Part shown: positions 29,985 through 38,444 of the stretch, piece by piece
How the letters are laid out: each line of letters opens with the position of its first letter
Numbering within the stretch: position 1 is the first letter of the stretch
Assembly: GCA_016717725.1 (NCBI GenBank)
Contig: JADKFA010000046.1
Coordinates: 1 to 64,000 of the forward strand
Source: Bacteroidota bacterium
GTDB taxonomy: Bacteria > Bacteroidota > Bacteroidia > AKYH767-A > OLB10
Length of the DNA stretch: 64,000 nucleotides
Direction: 5' to 3'
Made by a program: the position numbers and the translations under genes
Notes under the pieces: model-generated
Told to the model about the DNA's origin: nothing
The model's input: the letters and a program-made list of their open reading frames with translations, nothing else
The model's database searches: none

Positions 29985-30151
29985 GAGTTTTTTACTGATG
30001 TACAAACCTACTAAAAAGCAGATATAAAATTCTGATCAAAAGCAGCAATATTCATAAGTTCTGTTGACTGTTAATAAGCCCTCCTTCATCGTGGAAAAGT
30101 CATGACACTTGCGCGTCAAAAGCAAGAAAAAATACCATTACTTTGACTTCT

Positions 30152-31384
30152 ATGAGGTCTATTTTATCCATTTCAATTGTTTTAGTACTAACTGCTTGTT
30201 TCAGAGTAGATGCGCAATCGACAGTCATGAGCGATAGTAGCATGAAAGAAACACTTACGAGGGCCGTTCAGTGCTGGAAAGAAGGCAAGGCAAAAGATGC
30301 ATTTATTTCATTGGATAGCATTAACGAACAAATGGTAAGTGCTGAAAATGCCAATACGAAAATTAAAGCATCGGTTTGGACAGCCAATTATTTAATGGCT
30401 CAACATAAGAATAAACCAGCTTCTCCATTTTTAGATAGTGCTTTAAGATGGGCGGAAAATACGCATCAATCGGATGAATTAATTAAAGTCTATGAAACCT
30501 ATTCGGACTGGCATCTTGCAGTTGGAAATCCAAAAACTGCATTTGTAGCAAAAGAAGCCGCCTGGACAATCAAGGATAGTTTATCCAAAAGTGCTTTGTT
30601 GTTGCAGATGGATTCACTACAAAACATTTTAAATTCCATCGACCAAGAAAAAAAGTCTGCTAAAGAAAATAGCGATGCGAATGATACCGTGATCAGTCAG
30701 AAAAATGAACAACTAAACAATTTAGTTTACATCTTAGGAGGTGTTATTGCCGTTTTGGTGATTATCATTTTCATGATGAATGGGAATCTTCAGCGCTTGA
30801 GAAATCTTCCGCCGAGCCCACTCCCCGACGCTACACTTTCACAACCAAGAACGAAGCAAACGGTAAATACAAGAGTAAAGATTGAAGAGGTTGAAACCGT
30901 TCAAGAACAAAAGAAAGAAATAATCATTCCACCACCTGTTGCGGAAGTAAAACCGGAAGCACCGAGCAAAGCAGAAAAGAAAGAGCTGCAAATATCGAAT
31001 GCGATCAAGGATACCACTTCTAAACTTGCTGAAGTGGAGTTAGTGTTAATTAAAGCCGATGTATTAGCCAATTATAAAAATGGTGAATCGAAGCCCATTC
31101 GAAATTTACTGAATGAATACATGGCGCAATTGCCCTTTATCATGAAGACGTTGGATGATGCGATTACATTGAATGAGAAAGAATCGATTTTAAATTCATT
31201 AGAGCATCTTAAAACTTATTTGGTTTCGTTTGGCATGCAGAGCACAATGAATTTAATAGATGAAATTGAAAAAGAAGCAGAGACGCAGAAAGTAGCGAAG
31301 TTGTTATCGAGAGTTTTTCAGGTAAGAAATCATTGTCGGAGAGCAGCAGATGAAGCGAAATCGTTGCTCGAGAAAGTTAGTTAG
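30152..31384 (+). CDS. Exported/anchored protein with helical repeats, one TM helix and an Hpt-like tail
   Basis: The protein is 410 residues from the ATG at 30152 (a TTG nine bases earlier is unlikely). It begins with a signal peptide containing a possible lipobox LTAC at 13-16, or a type I cleavage after RVDAQ. Residues ~30-180 are helical and TPR-like (AVQCWKEGKAKDAFISLDSI). A membrane helix (NLVYILGGVIAVLVIIIFMM) lies near 190-210, followed by a charged Pro/Glu-rich linker. The last ~110 residues resemble a histidine phosphotransfer domain (LPFIMKTLDDAITLNEKESI, HLKTYLVSFGM, LIDEIEKEAE). However, the residue aligned with the phospho-histidine seems to be Glu, with His one place later. A TTACTTTG box ends six bases before the ATG. 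Function unknown. Confidence 0.7.
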   Translation: MRSILSISIVLVLTACFRVDAQSTVMSDSSMKETLTRAVQCWKEGKAKDAFISLDSINEQMVSAENANTKIKASVWTANYLMAQHKNKPASPFLDSALRWAENTHQSDELIKVYETYSDWHLAVGNPKTAFVAKEAAWTIKDSLSKSALLLQMDSLQNILNSIDQEKKSAKENSDANDTVISQKNEQLNNLVYILGGVIAVLVIIIFMMNGNLQRLRNLPPSPLPDATLSQPRTKQTVNTRVKIEEVETVQEQKKEIIIPPPVAEVKPEAPSKAEKKELQISNAIKDTTSKLAEVELVLIKADVLANYKNGESKPIRNLLNEYMAQLPFIMKTLDDAITLNEKESILNSLEHLKTYLVSFGMQSTMNLIDEIEKEAETQKVAKLLSRVFQVRNHCRRAADEAKSLLEKVS

Positions 31385-31811
31385 TTTTAGATGTTAGATG
31401 TTGGATGTTAGACATTCAGTTTTTAGTTTTTAGTTTTTAGTTGTTCAGCTTTTTTAATCACTAGAGACACAAGAGCACACAAAAATTCACTTGAGAAAAG
31501 TTTGTTTTATTAAATGCTAGTTTTACATTATCTAAACAGACTTGTGTTCTCTGTGAAAAAAACTTTGTGCCCTTTGTGGTTAAAGGCAGACTTATTCTAA
31601 TCGACAAATTGAAAAAGGATAGTATTTAAAACTCTTGCTAATTGAGATTTTTAGTATAGTTAAAATTATTCTTCACAACAAAAAGCATTAATACTTCTGT
31701 TAGCGTATTTGCGCTTTCGTAAGATTAGTTCCCGATAGCTATCGGGATCGTACATTCGTATTGATTCGTAATTCGTACCAAACATTCGATAATAATACAC
31801 TAAGACAATCT
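31385..31811. other. Gene-free stretch with repeats
   Basis: It holds degenerate heptamer repeat (31386-31412), TTTTTAG-rich repeats (31420-31440), a CTTTGTGCCCTTTGTGG-type repeat (about 31562-31580) and a perfect palindrome CCCGATAGCTATCGGG at 31731-31746. No gene or RNA was recognised. Confidence 0.6.
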
Positions 31812-33155
31812 CTACCCATTTAATAACTCAAGCATTAAATTTTCTACTTCTTCTGAGTCCCATTTTGACTCGATGTTATCGAGGGCCATTACTTTTTTCA
31901 TAATTGATTCTTGGCGTTGACCTTCGCGCAGAGCTTCGCTGTAGCGGATATCGGGAGAGAAAGTAACCATGGTATAAAGTGGAATCCACTTTTCGGGATA
32001 CTTGGTACTGAACCATGCTTCGATTTTTTTCTGAAGAAGAAATTCTTTCTGCCCTACCTTATCGCGCATTTCGATAAAATTCGCTACTGCTAAATCTGCT
32101 ATGGCATCACTATCTGGTTTACGCGACACTTCAAATTCGTGGAAGATAGTTTTCCAATCTTCACCATGTGCATCCATGAGTTGATCGAGTACTACACAAT
32201 CTTCAAATCCGCAATTCATTCCTTGTCCGTAGAAGGGAACGATAGCATGTGCTGCATCACCCACCAACAATAATTTATCTTCATAACTCCAAGGAAAACA
32301 ACGAATGATACCGAGTGAACAAGCAGGATTTTCAAAATAATCTGTTTTTAAGGTAGGCATCAACGACACAGCATCGGGAAACATTTTAGTGAAGAATGTC
32401 ATCATTTTTTCCTCGGTGTCGAGTGCGTTAAAAGAATTTTCGCCATCGAAAGGAAAAAACAAAGTGCAAGTAAATGACTTATCCATATTCGGCAATGCAA
32501 TTAACATAAACGAACCGCGTGGCCAGATATGTAATGCTGTTGGATCCATCGCAAAATCACCATCTGGTGTTGGCGGAATGGAGAGTTCTTTATAACCGTG
32601 TTCTAAGTATTGCTGTGAATATTGAAATCGATCGGTAGATAATTGTAATTGCAATCGGGCAGCGGAACCCGCACCATCGGTTGCAAAAAGATAATCGGCA
32701 TGAACTTCAGTTTTCTTTTGCGTTTCGAAATTTTCGAAAATCGCATTTCCTTTTTTCAAGTCGACGCCATCACATCTTTCGTTGAAGAAAATTTCTACAC
32801 CTTGCTTTTCTGCTAAATCCATCAACACACAATTTAGTCCACCTCGAGAAACGGAATAAATAGCTTGCCCTTCTTTTCCATAAGGCTGATAACTTAACTG
32901 ACTATTGATGTCGTGCATGATGCGACCTTTCATCGGTAAAGCCACTTTACGTATTTCATCAGCTATACCGACTTTCTCTAATCCTCTCCAGCCTCTATCG
33001 CTCAATGCTAAATTGATAGAACGACCTGCGCTGATTCGATTCGTACGTAAGTCGGGGCGACGTTCGTACATAGAAACTTTATATCCGCGTTTTGATAGAT
33101 AGATGGATAGAAGTGATCCTACTAATCCGGAGCCGATGAGAGTGAATTTTTTCAT
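31812..33155 (-). CDS. kmo: Kynurenine 3-monooxygenase
   Basis: This FAD- and NADPH-dependent enzyme hydroxylates L-kynurenine to 3-hydroxykynurenine on the route from tryptophan to quinolinate and NAD. At 447 residues it shows the dinucleotide-binding IGSGLVGSLLSIYLSKRG and YERRPDLR, RSINLALSDRGWRGLE, and the FAD-binding GDAAHAIVPFYGQGMNCGFE. The eukaryotic C-terminal membrane anchor is absent, as usual in bacteria. kynU, the next enzyme of the pathway, lies 939 bases away on the same strand with one gene between. No nearby -7 box was found. Confidence 0.95.
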   Translation of the reverse strand: MKKFTLIGSGLVGSLLSIYLSKRGYKVSMYERRPDLRTNRISAGRSINLALSDRGWRGLEKVGIADEIRKVALPMKGRIMHDINSQLSYQPYGKEGQAIYSVSRGGLNCVLMDLAEKQGVEIFFNERCDGVDLKKGNAIFENFETQKKTEVHADYLFATDGAGSAARLQLQLSTDRFQYSQQYLEHGYKELSIPPTPDGDFAMDPTALHIWPRGSFMLIALPNMDKSFTCTLFFPFDGENSFNALDTEEKMMTFFTKMFPDAVSLMPTLKTDYFENPACSLGIIRCFPWSYEDKLLLVGDAAHAIVPFYGQGMNCGFEDCVVLDQLMDAHGEDWKTIFHEFEVSRKPDSDAIADLAVANFIEMRDKVGQKEFLLQKKIEAWFSTKYPEKWIPLYTMVTFSPDIRYSEALREGQRQESIMKKVMALDNIESKWDSEEVENLMLELLNG

Positions 33156-33481
33156 AGTGATGGTAGGAGGTAAAAATAATCAATTTGGGAAGGAAAAGAG
33201 GTATTCTAATTAAAATCTTTCTTTAAACTATACTAACTAGGCCGCTGATTTATTATGATTATTAAGATTTATTATGATCAACCATCGTAAAATCAAGCTG
33301 CTAATTTTGAACGCTGATAAAACGGATTAATCGGATTATCGCGGATTTATAAGTAGTATATTATAAACCTCGAATTTAACTAGCGCAAGCCTTTCGCAAT
33401 AGTTTCGCTTTTCGTGTTCATTCGCTCCCGATAGCAATCGGGATCGTATCCCCTGTAAGTGTTTTTCAAACTACAATTTCT
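33156..33481. other. Gene-free stretch with repeats
   Basis: Contains a GCTGATAAAACGGATTAATC-type repeat near 33311-33335 and an imperfect palindrome CCCGATAGCAATCGGG at 33427-33442, set in the sequence TCGTGTTCATTCGC that also surrounds copies near 52562 and 52638. No gene seen. Confidence 0.6.
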
Positions 33482-34087
33482 TCACCGATACTTATCATTC
33501 AAACTCTTCCCAACCAAAATCATCTCGATGGCTTTTTCGATTCTGCTTATTCGAGTTGTGTCTTGTTTAGCAGCAGAGATCCATTCCGAGATTTCTTTTT
33601 GTTTGTAGAAGGTGTACCCTTCGAACTTGAGTCGGAGTTTTGCTTTATTTAGTGCTTTTACAAAATCATCGTGAAGAGTTATAGTTTTATCCTTGGGAGG
33701 TAAAATTCTTAAACCCTCCTCATTGTTTTTCATGGCTACTTTAATGTAAGCCTTCAAAACAGTAGCATTGATTTCCTTTGGAGAAGTGAATTTGATATGA
33801 CGAATTTGAATATTGGAACTGTTGGCGTCTAATATTTTTTGTGGATCACTGAGTGAAGCTCCATAAAAAAACACAAGGGTGCAGTGATTTTTAAATGCGC
33901 CGAATCCACAAATCATTCCTTCGTAATAATAGTTAGGACCCCATTTCCAGTCCTCAACAATTTTAGTCGAAGTGGATAAAATAATTTTTCTGAGCTTATT
34001 ACAAATTTCTTTAGACCAAAGGGGAAGTTCTTGGATATATCCATCGATTCTCAATCCGGCATCCGCTCTATGAATCACTTTTGCCAT
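33482..34087 (-). CDS. YdeI/OmpD-associated-like protein with DUF1801-type domain
   Basis: The 201-residue protein has an N-terminal DUF1801-like part (~15-115; LWSKEICNKLRKIILSTSTK, EDWKWGPNYYYEGMICGFG, HCTLVFFYGASLSDP) and a C-terminal YdeI-like helical part (~135-200; LHDDFVKALNKAKLRLKFEG, KQKEISEWISAAKQDTTRIS, RIEKAIEMI). The family is a small cytosolic fold of unclear biochemical role. It lies between kynU (6 bases upstream) and kmo. That position suggests co-transcription with the kynurenine genes, but no link to that pathway is known to me. Confidence 0.8.
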   Translation of the reverse strand: MAKVIHRADAGLRIDGYIQELPLWSKEICNKLRKIILSTSTKIVEDWKWGPNYYYEGMICGFGAFKNHCTLVFFYGASLSDPQKILDANSSNIQIRHIKFTSPKEINATVLKAYIKVAMKNNEEGLRILPPKDKTITLHDDFVKALNKAKLRLKFEGYTFYKQKEISEWISAAKQDTTRISRIEKAIEMILVGKSLNDKYR

Positions 34088-34093
34088 AATCTT

Positions 34094-35395
34094 TTAGATT
34101 GCCGATTTCAATATCTCTCCAAATCGCCATACATCCATAAAAGAATTATATAACGGTACCGGAGCTACGCGAATTACGCCTTCTGTTCTACCTTCTTGAT
34201 CGGGTTCGCGCCAATCGGAAATTACACCTTGCGCTGTGAGTTGATCAAAAATAGCCTTACCATCATTCATAAACTTAAGTGATAATTGACATCCCTGTAA
34301 TTGCTCTTCGAAGGGGGTGATGATTTGCACTAAATCACTTTTTCCTTTTTCTTTCAAAACATCTTTAATTACAAACAGTAAAAAGGACGTAAGATCTTTT
34401 CCTTTTGCTGTAAGTCGAGACATGCCCGCTTCGTCAAATAATTCTAAGGAAGCACGTAATGCTGCCATCTCTAAAATGGGTGCGTTGCTTAGCTGCCACG
34501 AATCGGCAGTGGGAACGGGAACAAATCGATGAGGCATTTTAAAACGTTGATTGGGATCATTACCCCACCAGCCTGCAAAACGAGGAAGGTGCAAATTTTT
34601 TACATGTCGATCGTTTACGAAAGCACCACCAACTGTTCCAGGACCTCCATTCAAATATTTATACGAGCACCAGGCTGCGAAATCTACATTCCATTCGTGC
34701 AATTTTAATTCAAGATTTCCAGTTGCGTGTGCTAAATCAAATCCTGCGTATGCTTCCACTTCATGTGCTGCTTCCGTAATGGCTTTCATGTTGAGCACTT
34801 GTCCAGTAAAGTAATGCACGCCGCCAAGCATTACTAACGCTAAGGCATCACCGCAATCGTTAATGGCTTCAATAATATCTTCATGACGCACTAACTCTTC
34901 TCCTTTACGTGGTTGCAATTCGATGAGGGCATCGGCGGCATCAAAGCCATGCCATTCCACTTGTGATTGCAAGGCATAACGGTCGGAAGGAAATGCACCT
35001 CCTTCACAAATAATTTTATAGCGATCGGCTGTGGGACGATAAAAAGAAACTAATAGTAAGTGAAGGTTTACAGTTAAATGATTCATCACCACCACTTCGT
35101 TCGGTTGTGCTCCTACTAATCGTGCTGTGGCATCTCTTAAAAGTTCATGGTATCCAAACCAACCTGTATGGGGTTTAAAATGTCCTTCTACACCGAGCGT
35201 TGCCCAGTCTTGCAACTCTTGCAACACATAGTGACTTGTTTGTTTGGGTTGAAGTCCTAAGGAGTTTCCACAAAAATATACGGTCTCTTGTCCGTGATGC
35301 AAAGGAATATGAAACCGTTTACGAAAAGAAGCCAACTCATCTTGTTCATCCTTTTGCTTCGCCCAAGCGGCAGTATTTTCGAAGTTCATCATCAT
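34094..35395 (-). CDS. kynU: Kynureninase
   Basis: This PLP enzyme cleaves 3-hydroxykynurenine or kynurenine to (3-hydroxy)anthranilate and alanine. The 433-residue protein has FCGNSLGLQPKQT at ~41-53, NEVVVMNHLTVNLHLLLVSF, FDLAHATGNLELKLHEWNVD and the PLP lysine K246 in AWCSYKYLNGGPGT. It ends with GVIRVAPVPLYNSF, as in the family. Three consecutive ATG codons (35395, 35392, 35389) are possible starts. A TATTTTTG box ends one base before the first, so transcription is predicted to start near the second ATG. Together with kmo it makes 3-hydroxyanthranilate; the later genes are not in this window. Confidence 0.96.
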   Translation of the reverse strand: MMMNFENTAAWAKQKDEQDELASFRKRFHIPLHHGQETVYFCGNSLGLQPKQTSHYVLQELQDWATLGVEGHFKPHTGWFGYHELLRDATARLVGAQPNEVVVMNHLTVNLHLLLVSFYRPTADRYKIICEGGAFPSDRYALQSQVEWHGFDAADALIELQPRKGEELVRHEDIIEAINDCGDALALVMLGGVHYFTGQVLNMKAITEAAHEVEAYAGFDLAHATGNLELKLHEWNVDFAAWCSYKYLNGGPGTVGGAFVNDRHVKNLHLPRFAGWWGNDPNQRFKMPHRFVPVPTADSWQLSNAPILEMAALRASLELFDEAGMSRLTAKGKDLTSFLLFVIKDVLKEKGKSDLVQIITPFEEQLQGCQLSLKFMNDGKAIFDQLTAQGVISDWREPDQEGRTEGVIRVAPVPLYNSFMDVWRFGEILKSAI

Positions 35396-35396
35396 A

Positions 35397-35404
35397 CAAA
35401 AATA
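35397..35404 (-). promoter_or_regulatory. -7 box (TATTTTTG) for kynU
   Basis: Exact TAnnTTTG match on the minus strand directly before the ATG-ATG-ATG start. Four bases lie between the box and the second ATG, the same spacing as for the MFS gene and tilS. Confidence 0.5.
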
Positions 35405-35447
35405 CGGTTTTTTTCAGCGTGTTAAATAAAACCTGAATCACACAAAA

Positions 35448-35476
35448 AAAGCCTGTAGGGTTTAAACCTAGGCTTT
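35448..35476 (-). terminator. Rho-independent terminator of the act-cox operon
   Basis: The stem is AAAGCCTAGG...CCTACAGGCTTT with one bulged base. It is followed on the minus strand by a run of seven Ts and lies 8 bases beyond the coxA stop. Confidence 0.88.
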
Positions 35477-35483
35477 AGAATTT

Positions 35484-37325
35484 TTAATGTTTATGATCAT
35501 CGGGTGTATTACTCTCTGGTGTTTCGGAGTAAGGAACCGTTTGCGGAATAAAATCCTCAGGGGATCCGGGCTTACTGTAATCGTAAGGCCAACGGTGAAC
35601 GGTTGGAAGTTCGCCTGGCCAGTTACCGTGAAGTTGTTCAACGGGAGCTGTCCACTCGAGGGTATTCGCTTTCCATGGATTCTGAACTGATTTTTTACCT
35701 CTGAAAATGCTATAGAAGAAGTTAAATGCAAAGACCAACTGAGCAACTCCAGCAAGAATTGCAAAAACGGTAATGATCACATTAATATCTACAAATGCAT
35801 TGAAAGCTTCATAACCTGTGTTCGCATAATAACGACGAGGCACGCCACCTAATCCTAAGAAATGCATCGGGAAGAATACCCCATACACTCCGAACAAGGT
35901 CAACCAAAAATGTACATAACCCAATTTACGATTCATCATTCGACCATACATTCTCGGGAACCAATGATACACACCGGCGAACATTCCGAAGATGGCAGAA
36001 GAACCCATTACAATGTGAAAGTGAGCTACCACGAAATACGTATCATGCACATTAATATCCAGCGTTGAATCTCCTAAAATAATTCCAGTTAATCCACCTG
36101 TGATAAATGTTGAAACCAATCCCATCGCAAACATCATTTGCGGAGTAAACTGAATATTTCCCTTCCATAGTGTCGTTAAATAGTTGAAGACTTTAACAGC
36201 GGATGGAATAGCTACTAGCAGCGTTGTGAAAACGAACACAGAGCCAAGGAATGGATTCATTCCTGTAACAAACATATGATGTCCCCATACGATAAAAGAA
36301 AGAAAGGCAATCACCAACATAGAACCGATCATGGCTTTATAACCGAAGATAGGTTTACGAGAATTCACAGAAATCACTTCAGAAGCAAGTCCAAGTGCAG
36401 GAAGTAAAACGATGTATACTTCAGGATGACCAAGGAACCAGAATAGATGTTGGAATAAAATTGGTGAACCTCCTGCATAATCTAAAGGAGCACCATCAAT
36501 AAAGATATCGCTCAAATAGAAACTTGTTCCGAAGCTTCGATCAAAGATCAACAACAATGCTGCAGCTAATAATACTGGGAAAGAAAGAACCCCAAGAATA
36601 GCCGTGATGAAGAGAGCCCAAACGGTTAAAGGCAATTTCGTCATGTTCATTCCTTTCGTACGAAGATTCAGAACTGTAGTAATATAATTAATACCACCTA
36701 ATAACGACGATGCGATGAATAATGCCATTGAAATTAACCATAATGTCATTCCTAAACCTGAGCCTGAAATGGCTTGTGGCAATGCACTCAATGGTGGATA
36801 AATTGTCCATCCACCAGAAGCAGGACCTGCTTCAATAAACAGAGAAGAACACATTACAAGTGTTGAGACGAAAAAGAACCAGAATGAAAGTGCGTTTAGG
36901 AATCCAGAAGCCATATCGCGCGCTCCCACTTGAAGTGGAATGAGTAAGTTGGCAAAGGTTCCAGATAATCCACCTGTAAGTACGAAGAAAACCATGATTG
37001 TACCATGCAAAGTAACCAATGCTAAATAAAAACCTGGATCTAATTTTCCGTCTTTAGCCCAACGACCTAAGACATCTTCTAAAAAAGGGAATTTCACATC
37101 TGGCCAAGCCAATTGCAAACGGAAAATCATAGACATAGCCATTGCTAAGAATGCCATTACAATTGCAGTTATCAAAAACTGCTTAGAGATCATTTTATGA
37201 TCCGTAGTAAAAACGTATTTCGCAAAGAAGTTATTACTTTCTTCATGTTCGTGATGATCATCATGCCCGTGATGACTGTGGTCATCATGATGCGTGCTCA
37301 CTTCGTTATGTTGATTCACTTCCAT
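35484..37325 (-). CDS. coxA: Cytochrome c oxidase subunit I
   Basis: Catalytic haem-copper subunit of the terminal oxidase, reducing O2 in the inner membrane. The 613-residue protein has about 12 membrane helices. Motifs visible are LHGTIMVFFVLTGGLSGTFA (low-spin haem His), GHPEVYIVLLPALG (CuB His and cross-linked Tyr), WGHHMFVTGM (CuB His pair) and HDTYFVVAHFHIVMG (haem ligands). The N-terminus (residues ~4-30) is unusually rich in His, Asp and Glu and precedes the first helix. It is the last gene of the act-cox operon and is followed by a strong terminator. Confidence 0.97.
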   Translation of the reverse strand: MEVNQHNEVSTHHDDHSHHGHDDHHEHEESNNFFAKYVFTTDHKMISKQFLITAIVMAFLAMAMSMIFRLQLAWPDVKFPFLEDVLGRWAKDGKLDPGFYLALVTLHGTIMVFFVLTGGLSGTFANLLIPLQVGARDMASGFLNALSFWFFFVSTLVMCSSLFIEAGPASGGWTIYPPLSALPQAISGSGLGMTLWLISMALFIASSLLGGINYITTVLNLRTKGMNMTKLPLTVWALFITAILGVLSFPVLLAAALLLIFDRSFGTSFYLSDIFIDGAPLDYAGGSPILFQHLFWFLGHPEVYIVLLPALGLASEVISVNSRKPIFGYKAMIGSMLVIAFLSFIVWGHHMFVTGMNPFLGSVFVFTTLLVAIPSAVKVFNYLTTLWKGNIQFTPQMMFAMGLVSTFITGGLTGIILGDSTLDINVHDTYFVVAHFHIVMGSSAIFGMFAGVYHWFPRMYGRMMNRKLGYVHFWLTLFGVYGVFFPMHFLGLGGVPRRYYANTGYEAFNAFVDINVIITVFAILAGVAQLVFAFNFFYSIFRGKKSVQNPWKANTLEWTAPVEQLHGNWPGELPTVHRWPYDYSKPGSPEDFIPQTVPYSETPESNTPDDHKH

Positions 37326-37362
37326 TGGTGATTATTTTCTCTTTGTAAATTTATTCGTTCAA

Positions 37363-38400
37363 TTATTTCGCACTTACACTTGTTGTATCCGCAGTTACTT
37401 TTGTAGAGTCAACAGCTGCCGCTGCATTGAGTGATTCACGTGTAAACACTCTTTTTTGCTCTCTCAACCACTTCGTAAATTCATCCTTCTCAACAACACG
37501 CACGGGCATCTTCATATTATAATGAGCCACACCACAAATTTTATTACACAACAAGATGTATTCAAACTTAGGATCACCTGTGATCTCTTTCATTTTAGCA
37601 GTAGAGATGGTAGGTTTAAAATGAAAACGTGTTGCCATACCAGGAACAGCATTCATCTGTGCACGGAAATGGGGGAGGTAAACCGAGTGAATTACATCTC
37701 TTGAATTAATAACCAATTCAATTTCTTCTCCTACTGGCATTACAAGTTCAGAGGCAAACTTATCATCAGCTGCATTCGCATCTGAAGAATCTACGCCCAA
37801 CGGATTTGCATCGGTAATATTTCTAAAAAAAGAGGCACCAAGCATATTATCTTTTCCAGCATATCGAGCGGTGAAATCAAATTGCTTTGCATAAATCTGA
37901 ACCTTCATTCCTTGGTTCGATTTCGTCAAATCAGTGATCTTATTCCACTCCATTAATCCCGTCACAATTAATCCTGAAAGAACGATGGTTGGAACCACGG
38001 TCCATATCATTTCCAATTTCATGTTATCGTGGAAATAATAAGATCTTCTGTTTTTATTGTAGCGATATTTATAGGCAAACCAAAAAAGTAAAATAGAAGT
38101 AATAAAGAAAGTGACAATAAGAACCATCCAGTTAATATCCATGAGTTTATCCACGCCAACACCATGCTCTGATGCTGCTACTGGTAACATCAACGGTCTC
38201 CATTTAATGGTGCAATACACCAACAAGGGCAGACCAATCACCATAAACAGAAGAAACCCGAGGCTATTCCATTTATTTGCTTTTTCCTCTTCTTCTTCAT
38301 CGGTTTCTCCAGAGAGCTCTGCTGCCATTTGGGCAACATTAGCAATTCGGACAAGCACCAGAATACCAAAGACAACTGCTAGGGTTAACAACAAGTTCAT
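37363..38400 (-). CDS. coxB: Cytochrome c oxidase subunit II
   Basis: This subunit carries the CuA centre that takes electrons from cytochrome c or directly from ACIII. The 345-residue protein has an N-terminal helix (LLLTLAVVFGILVLVRIA), two further membrane helices and a cupredoxin domain at ~160-310. CuA ligands are seen in HSVYLPHFRAQMNAVPGM and CNKICGVAHYNMKMPV; the residue two after the first Cys is Lys where many oxidases have Glu. There is no fused cytochrome c domain, so electrons probably come from the ACIII haems. The tail is Thr/Ser/Ala-rich. coxA follows after 37 bases. Confidence 0.95.
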   Translation of the reverse strand: MNLLLTLAVVFGILVLVRIANVAQMAAELSGETDEEEEEKANKWNSLGFLLFMVIGLPLLVYCTIKWRPLMLPVAASEHGVGVDKLMDINWMVLIVTFFITSILLFWFAYKYRYNKNRRSYYFHDNMKLEMIWTVVPTIVLSGLIVTGLMEWNKITDLTKSNQGMKVQIYAKQFDFTARYAGKDNMLGASFFRNITDANPLGVDSSDANAADDKFASELVMPVGEEIELVINSRDVIHSVYLPHFRAQMNAVPGMATRFHFKPTISTAKMKEITGDPKFEYILLCNKICGVAHYNMKMPVRVVEKDEFTKWLREQKRVFTRESLNAAAAVDSTKVTADTTSVSAK

Positions 38401-38444
38401 AGCTTTTCGAAATATTTAATTTAAGTAGATTCTAGATTTAATAA

